Assembly (NCBI GenBank): GCA_013178185.1
Contig: JABLXC010000019.1
Span: 1 to 64,000 of the forward strand
DNA length: 64,000 bases
Source: Anaerolineae bacterium
Lineage (GTDB): Bacteria > Chloroflexota > Anaerolineae > Anaerolineales > Anaerolineaceae
Direction of reading: 5' to 3'
The translations under genes and the position numbers were made by a program. The notes beneath the pieces were generated by a model that did no database searches, was not told the DNA's origin, and was given only the letters and a program-made list of their open reading frames with translations. Position 1 is the stretch's first letter. Each line of letters begins with the position of its first letter. Positions 8,098 to 14,480 of this stretch are shown one piece after another.

Positions 8098-8180
8098 AAA
8101 AGGAGGTGATTCTATTCGGGGAGGTGGAACTAGGGGCAAGTTCTTCGTGTCATGGGGGAACCAGGGAATGCCCTGGTTAA
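8098..8180 (+). promoter_or_regulatory. Structured leader between the acyl-CoA synthetase and transporter genes
   Basis: The 168 bases between 8074 and the small ORF at 8243 contain an unusually strong AAAGGAGGTGAT (8099-8110) with no good start codon nearby. They also contain a small hairpin GAACT/AGTTC around AGGGGCA (about 8127-8143) and a perfect 8-base-pair hairpin AACCAGGG-AATG-CCCTGGTT (8159-8178). No T run follows, so this is not a simple terminator. I compared it by eye with TPP, cobalamin, preQ1, guanidine and FMN riboswitch cores and found no match. Its role is unknown, and a regulatory leader for the ECF genes is only a suggestion. Confidence 0.35.
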
Positions 8181-8242
8181 AACAATCGACGAGTTCAAAC
8201 CAATATTCATGTTCATTTTATTTTCCGAGAGGAGGGGTACAC

Positions 8243-8332
8243 ATGAAAAGCAAAACCACAGTGGCAATCGTTTTAGTTGTCGTTTTGGTGCTTTTGCTTG
8301 CCGCGGTTTGGTACCAACAATTTGTTCCTTGA
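8243..8332 (+). CDS. 29-residue single-span membrane peptide
   Basis: A very short ORF, ATG at 8243 preceded by the strong site GAGGAGGGG (8230-8238), encodes a peptide starting MKSKTTVAIVLVVV and ending WYQQFVP. It is a short basic N-terminus, one hydrophobic segment of about 18 residues, and a short tail. I recognise no family. Position directly before the ECF transporter ATPase gene suggests an accessory peptide of that transporter, or a leader peptide controlling it. The strong ribosome-binding site and clean membrane-span composition support real translation. Longer in-frame readings from 8147 lack such a site. Confidence 0.55.
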   Translation: MKSKTTVAIVLVVVLVLLLAAVWYQQFVP

Positions 8333-8375
8333 ACCTAGCTGATCAGGATTATTGATAGCAGTGAGGGAATGTCTA

Positions 8376-10118
8376 GTGGAAAAGCTAATTGTAGTGAACG
8401 ACCTCTGTTATAAGCCAGTTGGGGTGGATACCGATATTCTCAAGGGTGTGAATTTAGAAATTGAGCGCGGCGATTTTGCCCTTTTGCTTGGGCCTTCAGG
8501 CTGTGGTAAGAGTATTTTTGTGCAATGCTTGAACGGGTTAATCCCTCATCTGACCGAGGGTGAGATGAAAGGTTCTGTCCTTGTGGATGGGTTCGATACC
8601 CAAACCAACCCAGTACACACATTCTCAACCCGGGTTGGGTTGGTTTTTCAGAACCCAGATGACCAAATTCTTTCATTGAGAGTTGTGGATGAGGTCGCCT
8701 GGGGCGTAGAGAATTGCGGTATGCCCCACGAAGAGATCGTAGCTCATGTGGATGAGTACATGGAAAAATGCGAGATTACGCACTTGAAAAACCGCTTGAC
8801 CTTTGCGATCTCTGGTGGGCAGAAACAAAAAGTCTCGATCGCCAGCAACCTGGCGATGTGCCAGGAGGCTCTCATCCTGGACGACCCCACGACGGATCTT
8901 GACCCGGTATGCAAATCTGAGGTGGTGCAACTGCTCTGGCGATTGTATCAGGAAGGCAGCCGGACGTTCATCGTTATTGAACATGATTTAAACGATATCA
9001 TCGATATGGCAAACAAGATGATCGTGATGGATGACGGCAAGGTATTGTTTAATGACGAGCCTGCACTCGTTCTTGCCAAAAATTATGACCGGCTGTTAGA
9101 ACTGGGCATTAACATGCCACAGCACGTCGAAATTGCCCATACCATCCTCAAAGATCTGCCCAATGTTGAGCGTTATCCGGTAAACAAGGAAGAAGTGTTC
9201 AATGCTCTGAAAAGCTTTGTAGTCGGGGTAGGTTCGAAACCAGAATTTCCATCATCCCCAGCCAAGTCTTATGGGGAACCTGTGGTCAGCGTAAGAGATC
9301 TGCATTTTGCATACGACCCGGAGAGGCCGATCCTGCGTGGCTTGAATTTCGACATTCATCAGGGTGAATTTGTTGCGATCGTTGGCGCAAATGGCTCTGG
9401 AAAAAGCACCTTGGTGAATAACCTGGTTGGGTTGCTCACACCGGATAAGGGATCGGTTGTGATTGACGGGCGCGATACTCGGAAGACTAAGATCGCTGAA
9501 CTAGCCCGGAATATAGGGTATGTATTTCAGAACCCCGACCACCAGCTATTTACAAACAAGGTATCCGAAGAAGTTGGTTTTAGCCTGAAGATTTCCGACA
9601 CCCCAATAGAAGAAGCTCAACGCCGTATCCAGGAAACCCTTGAAATCGTCGGCTTGAGTGACTTTGCCGAACGTCATCCTTTCTCCCTCAGTCGGGGTCA
9701 GCGCCAGAAACTAGCTGTGGCAACGGCGCTGATCCATGCGCCCCGCATCATGCTTTTGGACGAACCCACAACCGGGCAAGATCGTCGAAGCCTATCCGGT
9801 TTACTGGATATGATGGTTCGCTTAAATGCCCAGGGAAATACAACCATCATGGTCACGCATGATATGGATGTGGTGGCTGCATATGCCAGCCGTGTCATTG
9901 TCATGGCAGAGGGACAGATTGTTATGGATGGCCGCCCCGAAGATGTATTCTATGATAATTATGAAGAACTGGCCCGGCTGCGGCTACGTCCCCCCACCGT
10001 GGTGGATTACTGCCGCCGCTTAAAAGATTATGGTGTTCCAAGATTATTGACCAGTGATGATCTGATTGCATACCTGAAGCTCATCCGAAATAAAACCGGG
10101 GTCGTTGTGCCCAGTTAG
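8376..10118 (+). CDS. ECF transporter energy-coupling ATPase, two fused ABC domains
   Basis: This 580-residue protein fuses two ABC ATPase domains, as in the EcfA components that power energy-coupling-factor vitamin and metal uptake. The first domain has Walker A 'GPSGCGKS', signature 'ISGGQ' and Walker B 'LILDDPTTD'. The second has 'GANGSGKS', 'LSRGQ' and 'LLDEPTTG'. In the first half the catalytic Glu after Walker B is Asp, so the two sites are probably unequal. GTG at 8376 is chosen as start because AGGGA precedes it; TTG at 8352 and GTG at 8361 are in-frame alternatives. It sits with an S component and EcfT, a complete transporter. Substrate unknown. Confidence 0.88.
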   Translation: MEKLIVVNDLCYKPVGVDTDILKGVNLEIERGDFALLLGPSGCGKSIFVQCLNGLIPHLTEGEMKGSVLVDGFDTQTNPVHTFSTRVGLVFQNPDDQILSLRVVDEVAWGVENCGMPHEEIVAHVDEYMEKCEITHLKNRLTFAISGGQKQKVSIASNLAMCQEALILDDPTTDLDPVCKSEVVQLLWRLYQEGSRTFIVIEHDLNDIIDMANKMIVMDDGKVLFNDEPALVLAKNYDRLLELGINMPQHVEIAHTILKDLPNVERYPVNKEEVFNALKSFVVGVGSKPEFPSSPAKSYGEPVVSVRDLHFAYDPERPILRGLNFDIHQGEFVAIVGANGSGKSTLVNNLVGLLTPDKGSVVIDGRDTRKTKIAELARNIGYVFQNPDHQLFTNKVSEEVGFSLKISDTPIEEAQRRIQETLEIVGLSDFAERHPFSLSRGQRQKLAVATALIHAPRIMLLDEPTTGQDRRSLSGLLDMMVRLNAQGNTTIMVTHDMDVVAAYASRVIVMAEGQIVMDGRPEDVFYDNYEELARLRLRPPTVVDYCRRLKDYGVPRLLTSDDLIAYLKLIRNKTGVVVPS

Positions 10119-10174
10119 CGTATCCGCTCAAATTATTCTAATTTTGTTCTTTTTTCTGGCAAAGGAGGATTGTC

Positions 10175-10732
10175 ATGTCCACAGTAGCAAAAATGGGTTT
10201 TCGTCCATTCAATGCGGTAGATCTTGTTACTCTTGCTGTGTTTGCGGCTCTGTATCGCGCCCTTTGGTATGTATGGCATGCGCTGGGTTTTCTATTTCCC
10301 TTTAATCAAGTGCTCAGCGACCTGTTTTACTGCCTGTGCGGTGTAGCTGCTATCGTCATTGTTCGGAAATTTGGAGCCGCGACCCTGTTTGCGGTCGCCG
10401 CGCAAATTATCAACCTCTTCCTGCAAGGGGAAATGCTGGTCGTCGCGCTTCTCCTCTGTACTCCTGGTATCCTGGCGGATATTTATATCTACTTCCGCCT
10501 CAAAGCCGGCAAGGACCCATTTGCCTCTCTGAAGGATATGTTCATCGCTGGATCCCTGATTGGTGGCTGGTGGTCTCTGATCAACTGGGCGTTTATCTTC
10601 CCAGTTCTTTTCCTCACCGAACTATCCGTCACGATCACCATCGTGGTGGCAGTTGCCTGTCTTTTGGGCGGTATGCTTGGTGCATGGACCGGTTTCAAAC
10701 TGGGCGATCGAATCAAAGGCTTAATTGCCTGA
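10175..10732 (+). CDS. ECF transporter substrate-specific (S) component, substrate unknown
   Basis: This 185-residue, strongly hydrophobic protein has about six predicted membrane spans, a good ribosome-binding site (AAAGGAGG before ATG 10175), and lies between the ECF ATPase and EcfT genes. The start 'GFRPFNAVDLVTLAVFAALY' and mid-region 'VIVRKFGAATLFAVAAQII' resemble YkoE-type S components by eye, which are linked to thiamin precursors, but this is weak. A thiamin link would suit the TPP-dependent oxidoreductase in the same island. No riboswitch supports it. The substrate is best left open. Confidence 0.7.
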   Translation: MSTVAKMGFRPFNAVDLVTLAVFAALYRALWYVWHALGFLFPFNQVLSDLFYCLCGVAAIVIVRKFGAATLFAVAAQIINLFLQGEMLVVALLLCTPGILADIYIYFRLKAGKDPFASLKDMFIAGSLIGGWWSLINWAFIFPVLFLTELSVTITIVVAVACLLGGMLGAWTGFKLGDRIKGLIA

Positions 10733-10749
10733 GATATTCCTGGCAAGAA

Positions 10750-10780
10750 AGGGTTGGCAGGATAACTTCCTGCCAACCCT
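10750..10780 (+). other. Strong intercistronic hairpin between S component and EcfT
   Basis: AGGGTTGGCAGG (10750-10761) pairs perfectly with CCTGCCAACCCT (10769-10780) around a 7-base loop. No T run follows, so it is not a standard terminator. It lies 18 bases after the S-component stop and about 70 bases before the EcfT start. The likely roles are mRNA stabilisation or setting different expression of ATPase/S and EcfT/Fe-S genes. Confidence 0.6.
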
Positions 10781-10848
10781 GGCTGGAAAAAGCACCTGGA
10801 TTGTTTGGAGAGGGATTAATTCTTTAATGGATCACAAGGAACGGTCGA

Positions 10849-11679
10849 ATGGCAAAAGTTAATGTCACAAATTTTATGTCTAATGTTGGACGGGATTCCT
10901 GGGTACATAGACTTGACCCTCGCACCAAGATTGCAATTTTGGTGTTTTTCGGAACTATCCCCCTGTTTTTTACTGATTTTCGTTTTATTATCGCTTATAT
11001 TGTTCTCACGATTCCCTTGTGGTTGACTTCGAATATTGACTTTCGCCCTATGAGGGGGCCGTTCACGGCGGTTGGCGTATTTTTGACGATTATATTTTTG
11101 CTGAATGCTCTGCGTGGTCCCTCGGAATTAACCAATACTGATGTATACAGCCAGTACACCTGGTATATCAGATTTGGCCCGCTTGTAGTTACCAGTCATA
11201 CCGTCGTTCGAGGTCTTTTCCTTGCTATGCGTTTGGCGGTTACTCTCACGATTGGATTGTTGATTATTTCGACGACCGACCCGACATATCTGGCCAAAGG
11301 CTTGCGAAAACTAAAGATGCCGACTACAGTTGTCTTTATGGCTTTGGCGGGCTTGCGCTTCATCCCGATTATCACGGAACAGCTCTTTAATATTTTGGAC
11401 GCGCAGACCATTCGCGGAGTCAGCGGTTCCCGCATTGAGAAGACCAAGTTGCTTTTCTTTCCATTGTTCATCACATCACTGCGCCGCACCAGAACTATGG
11501 GATTAGCCTGTGAAGCTAAAGGTTTTGGCGCCCGCCGCTGGAATGATTTTTATGAAGAGTTTAAAGTCACTGGTGTGGATAAAGTGGTGTTAGTTGCGCT
11601 GGCGGTTTTGGCAATCGTCTCATTGGTTTTGCGCTTTGGCCTTGGGATGGGAACTGCAGGAGTCGGTTGGATTAAATAG
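10849..11679 (+). CDS. ECF transporter transmembrane component EcfT
   Basis: This 276-residue membrane protein has the EcfT layout: 'WVHRLDPRTKIAIL' at the N-terminus, several membrane spans, and two coupling-helix motifs near the C-terminus ('DAQTIRGV' and 'ACEAKGFGARR'). The usual Ala-Arg-Gly of the second coupling motif is Ala-Lys-Gly here. EcfT connects the ATPase pair to the S component in the inner membrane. The Fe-S gene follows after 25 bases. Confidence 0.85.
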   Translation: MAKVNVTNFMSNVGRDSWVHRLDPRTKIAILVFFGTIPLFFTDFRFIIAYIVLTIPLWLTSNIDFRPMRGPFTAVGVFLTIIFLLNALRGPSELTNTDVYSQYTWYIRFGPLVVTSHTVVRGLFLAMRLAVTLTIGLLIISTTDPTYLAKGLRKLKMPTTVVFMALAGLRFIPIITEQLFNILDAQTIRGVSGSRIEKTKLLFFPLFITSLRRTRTMGLACEAKGFGARRWNDFYEEFKVTGVDKVVLVALAVLAIVSLVLRFGLGMGTAGVGWIK

Positions 11680-11704
11680 CGGCGTATTGGCACAGGAGAA
11701 GGGT

Positions 11705-12412
11705 ATGATCATTAACCAAGAGAAATGTCATGGTTGTGCGTTGTGCGTGCCCTATTGCGTTACCAATGCCATAACCATCGTGAACAAGAAAGCCATCATT
11801 GATCGGGAATTGTGCGTGGAATGTTCGGTTTGTATGCAGGTTGATGTTTGTAAAAATCATGCATTTGAAGAAGACGAACTGGAGTGGCCGCGCAGTATTC
11901 GAAGAACTTACAGCAATGTGATGTCAAAGCACCCTCAGACAGGAATGACCGGGCGCGGCACACCAGAGATGAAGACAAACGAGTTAACCGGCAAATACAA
12001 ACGCGGCGAAGTTGGTTTAGGGGTTGAGCTTGGCCGCCCAGATGTTTGCACTACTTTTCGAGATGTCGAAAAAGTCGCAAAAATGCTGGCTGCTAGTGGT
12101 TTTACTTTTGATCACGAAGCGCCAACCACAATGATCATGACCGATCCAACCGTTGGTTCCCTTCCCCCAGAAATCTTGAATGAACGCGTCATCTGTGTCA
12201 TTCTTGAGGGCAAAGCTCCGACGGAGAAACTGCCCGTGCTCCTTGAAGGGTTGAAAAAGGTTTCGAAAGAGATTGATACTGTCTTCAGCCTGGATGTGAT
12301 AACGGTCGAAGAGGAGGATGGCTCGGTCCCCAACATCGAAATTGCCCGCCGTCTTGGGTATCCGGTCCGCCCCAATGCCAAGACAACCGTAGGGCTGGGC
12401 CGCCCGGCATAG
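11705..12412 (+). CDS. 4Fe-4S ferredoxin-domain protein of unknown function
   Basis: This 235-residue protein begins with a two-cluster ferredoxin domain: C8-C11-C14-C18 in a CxxCxxCxxxC arrangement, then C37-C40-C43-C49 with five residues rather than three before the last Cys. The remaining 180 residues hold no motif I recognise; they include 'TGRGTPEMKTNELTGKYKRG' and an alpha/beta-looking region. ATG 11705 has a fair ribosome-binding site (AGGAGAAGGG). It lies between EcfT and a Cys-rich gene with close spacing, so the pair probably works together. A redox step on the imported compound or a cofactor-activating system are possibilities, not conclusions. Confidence 0.75.
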   Translation: MIINQEKCHGCALCVPYCVTNAITIVNKKAIIDRELCVECSVCMQVDVCKNHAFEEDELEWPRSIRRTYSNVMSKHPQTGMTGRGTPEMKTNELTGKYKRGEVGLGVELGRPDVCTTFRDVEKVAKMLAASGFTFDHEAPTTMIMTDPTVGSLPPEILNERVICVILEGKAPTEKLPVLLEGLKKVSKEIDTVFSLDVITVEEEDGSVPNIEIARRLGYPVRPNAKTTVGLGRPA

Positions 12413-12422
12413 GAGGAGTTTT

Positions 12423-13073
12423 ATGACCCATACCATCCATCGCTATGGAAAGCCCGAAGACCTGGAATATGACTATTCAATTATTTTTATTTCAGCACGC
12501 AATTTCAATCGTCAGGGGTCTCAACCGAAAATCCGAAGATTTTTAGAGTTAGCCCAGAAACATCACGCCGTTAATTTCGGTAATATGGAAGCAGGCAGCG
12601 TGTTGGTGATCGGTCCAGAAAAAGTAATCGAGGCGGTCAAAGACGGTACAACCGTCCAGGCTGTCTTTTCAAACCAGGAAGATGTGGTGAACATCTTGAG
12701 CGATTTAGTAAAGGAAGACCTGGGATTATCAGTGGTTGTTCAGGGATTGGAACACCGGGTACGTGAATGTTGCATGAGGACTAATCTAAAACCGCATACC
12801 TGGAATCATTCACTTGGTATTTGGGGAAAGACCGAATTACTACCTGAACCGGAAGTTTTAGAAGTTACTACTATGTGTGGCCATGGTTTAGTTGCGGTGA
12901 GTTTAGTGAAGAAAATTTTTGAGGATGTACGAAACGGAAAAACCACACTGAAAAAAGCCGCCCAAAAACTGGCAAAGCCGTGTATTTGCGGCATGATCAA
13001 CCCGGTGCGCCTGGAGCGGTTGCTCGAACGTGTGATGGAAAAATCTTTAGTGGTAGAAGAGGAAAAGAAGTAA
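12423..13073 (+). CDS. Cys-rich conserved protein of unknown function
   Basis: This 216-residue soluble protein matches no family I can name. It has five Cys residues placed like metal or cluster ligands: a C116-C117 pair ('VRECCMRT'), C152 in 'TTMCGHGLVAVSLV', and C187/C189 in 'KPCICGMINP'. His residues at 113 and 154 are near. A strong ribosome-binding site (AGGAGGAG) precedes ATG 12423, 10 bases after the Fe-S gene. The 'CGHG' and 'CxCG' motifs with a helical segment between look like a conserved active or cluster site. It is the last gene before a terminator, closing the oxidoreductase/transporter island. Confidence 0.7.
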   Translation: MTHTIHRYGKPEDLEYDYSIIFISARNFNRQGSQPKIRRFLELAQKHHAVNFGNMEAGSVLVIGPEKVIEAVKDGTTVQAVFSNQEDVVNILSDLVKEDLGLSVVVQGLEHRVRECCMRTNLKPHTWNHSLGIWGKTELLPEPEVLEVTTMCGHGLVAVSLVKKIFEDVRNGKTTLKKAAQKLAKPCICGMINPVRLERLLERVMEKSLVVEEEKK

Positions 13074-13108
13074 ATCCCGGAATTCCGGAACCAGAAGCGT
13101 CTTCTAAT

Positions 13109-13150
13109 ACAGGAGGCTGTCTTGCAAAGCGGCAGCCTCCTGTAATTTAT
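13109..13150 (+). terminator. Terminator closing the oxidoreductase/ECF island
   Basis: ACAGGAGGCTG (13109-13119) pairs perfectly with CAGCCTCCTGT (13133-13143), an 11-base-pair stem with a 13-base loop, followed by the T-rich AATTTATT. The stem is very stable, although the T tract is broken by A. Confidence 0.75.
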
Positions 13151-13233
13151 TGGCGCTACGGCTAATTTAATTGATCATTGGGAGGTACAAAATTTGCGAA
13201 AAATCCGGGTTCATGTTAGACTCACAGGTTGCC

Positions 13234-13848
13234 ATGCGAATTCGAATCCATCTCTTTCTTCTTGCTTATCTCCTGACGGGAATATTTTTGCTCCGTCCGC
13301 CAGCTCGTCTGTTTGTTGTATCTCCTCAACCTGGCGAGGTCCTGCAGGGTGTTATCCCAATTATAGGCAGCACGGTGACGCCAGGGTTTCTATCTTATGA
13401 GGTCTCCTTTACGTATGACCGTGAGGATAGCAAAACCTGGTTTCTCATTCAACAAAGCAACGAAAGTGTGCAGGATGGAAACCTGGCTGTCTGGGATACA
13501 ACCACGATTACCGATGGCGATTACCGTTTGCGGGTGCAGGTGTTTCTTGAGGATGGCCAAAGCGAGGACCTGATCGTGAGCGGTTTGCGCGTCCGTAATT
13601 ACACCCCAATTGAGCAGCAGCCAACCTCAGAAAGCTTGCAACCCCCCCCACTTCAGGAAACCGACACTACTCCTGCAATTTCAGCCACCATGCTGCCGAC
13701 GCCTACCCCGCTACCTGAAAATCCTGCTCAGATAACTTCAAAGGGGTTAGCCAACAGCCTGCTGACAGGGCTTGCCCTGGCTGCAGTTTTATTTTTGGTT
13801 TTCGGGCTGTACCTTGCTAGACGGAATAGCCGGCGGCGGAGGAGATAG
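13234..13848 (+). CDS. Membrane-anchored extracytoplasmic protein with Ig-like region
   Basis: This 204-residue protein has an N-terminal signal-like segment (MRIRIHLFLLAYLLTGIFLL), a beta-rich region of about 100 residues ('FVVSPQPGEVLQGVIPIIGS...DGDYRLRVQVF'), a Pro/Thr/Ser-rich linker, and a C-terminal membrane span ending in an Arg-rich tail (RRNSRRRRR). The beta region resembles Ig-like adhesion or linker domains common in Chloroflexota; function unknown. The start is uncertain. The only good ribosome-binding site (GGGAGGT, 13180-13186) points to TTG 13194, which is out of frame with this gene; in-frame ATGs are at 13213 and 13234. It ends one base before pth. Confidence 0.6.
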   Translation: MRIRIHLFLLAYLLTGIFLLRPPARLFVVSPQPGEVLQGVIPIIGSTVTPGFLSYEVSFTYDREDSKTWFLIQQSNESVQDGNLAVWDTTTITDGDYRLRVQVFLEDGQSEDLIVSGLRVRNYTPIEQQPTSESLQPPPLQETDTTPAISATMLPTPTPLPENPAQITSKGLANSLLTGLALAAVLFLVFGLYLARRNSRRRRR

Positions 13849-13849
13849 T

Positions 13850-14476
13850 ATGCTTCGACGCCTGTTTCATCGCGGCGAACAGCCTGTTTTAGTGTCGGAC
13901 CCGGCGTACCTGATCGTGGGATTGGGCAACCCAGGCCGTGAATATCGTGAGAGCCGCCATAATATAGGGTTTATGGTGGTGGATTGTCTCTGTTCCAGGA
14001 TGGGTATCCCGGTCAATCGCTTACAATCCAAAGCCTTGACTGGTACGGGGAAGTGGGAAGGCAGGAAAATTATTCTGGCGAAGCCGCAAACTTATATGAA
14101 CCTGTCCGGAAATGCGGTGTCGCAATTATTGCGATTTTATAAGGTGCCTGTTGAGAACCTGCTTGTGATTCATGATGACCTGGATCTTCCACTGGGAACC
14201 TTGCGTATGAGACCAGATGGAGGCGCAGGGGGGCAGAAAGGCCTCGTATCGATCATTGAGTCCCTGGGAACGCAGCAATTTGCCCGCCTGCGGGTGGGAA
14301 TCAGCCGCCCACCAGGGAGGATGTCTCCGGCAGATTATGTCTTGCAGAGCTTTTCAAAGGCGGATCAGGAAGCCCTGCCGATCATTTTGCAGCGAGCCGC
14401 CGATGCTGCGCAGGTTTTTGTTACCGAGGGATTGCAGCAAGCCATGAATCGCTTCAACGGCTCTTCTTTGGAATGA
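13850..14476 (+). CDS. pth: Peptidyl-tRNA hydrolase
   Basis: This 208-residue enzyme releases tRNA from stalled peptidyl-tRNA in the cytoplasm. Family motifs are clear: 'LIVGLGNPGREYRESRHNIGFMVVD' near residue 20 (with the catalytic His in 'RHNIG'), 'AKPQTYMNLSG', and 'DDLDLPLGTLR...GGAGGQKGL'. The start ATG at 13850 follows GGAGA. About 20 extra residues precede the first motif compared with E. coli Pth. Mfd starts 4 bases after its stop. Confidence 0.93.
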   Translation: MLRRLFHRGEQPVLVSDPAYLIVGLGNPGREYRESRHNIGFMVVDCLCSRMGIPVNRLQSKALTGTGKWEGRKIILAKPQTYMNLSGNAVSQLLRFYKVPVENLLVIHDDLDLPLGTLRMRPDGGAGGQKGLVSIIESLGTQQFARLRVGISRPPGRMSPADYVLQSFSKADQEALPIILQRAADAAQVFVTEGLQQAMNRFNGSSLE

Positions 14477-14480
14477 TTTC

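Noticed and set aside
8075-8180. TPP riboswitch before the ECF genes, suggested by CTGAGA at about 8077
   Set aside because: The other conserved TPP elements (the ACCTGAT-type segment and the paired stems) are missing, and the distance to the hairpin does not fit.
8152-8355. 67-residue ORF overlapping the leader
   Set aside because: It starts without a ribosome-binding site, runs across the 29-residue ORF in another frame and has no membrane or motif pattern.
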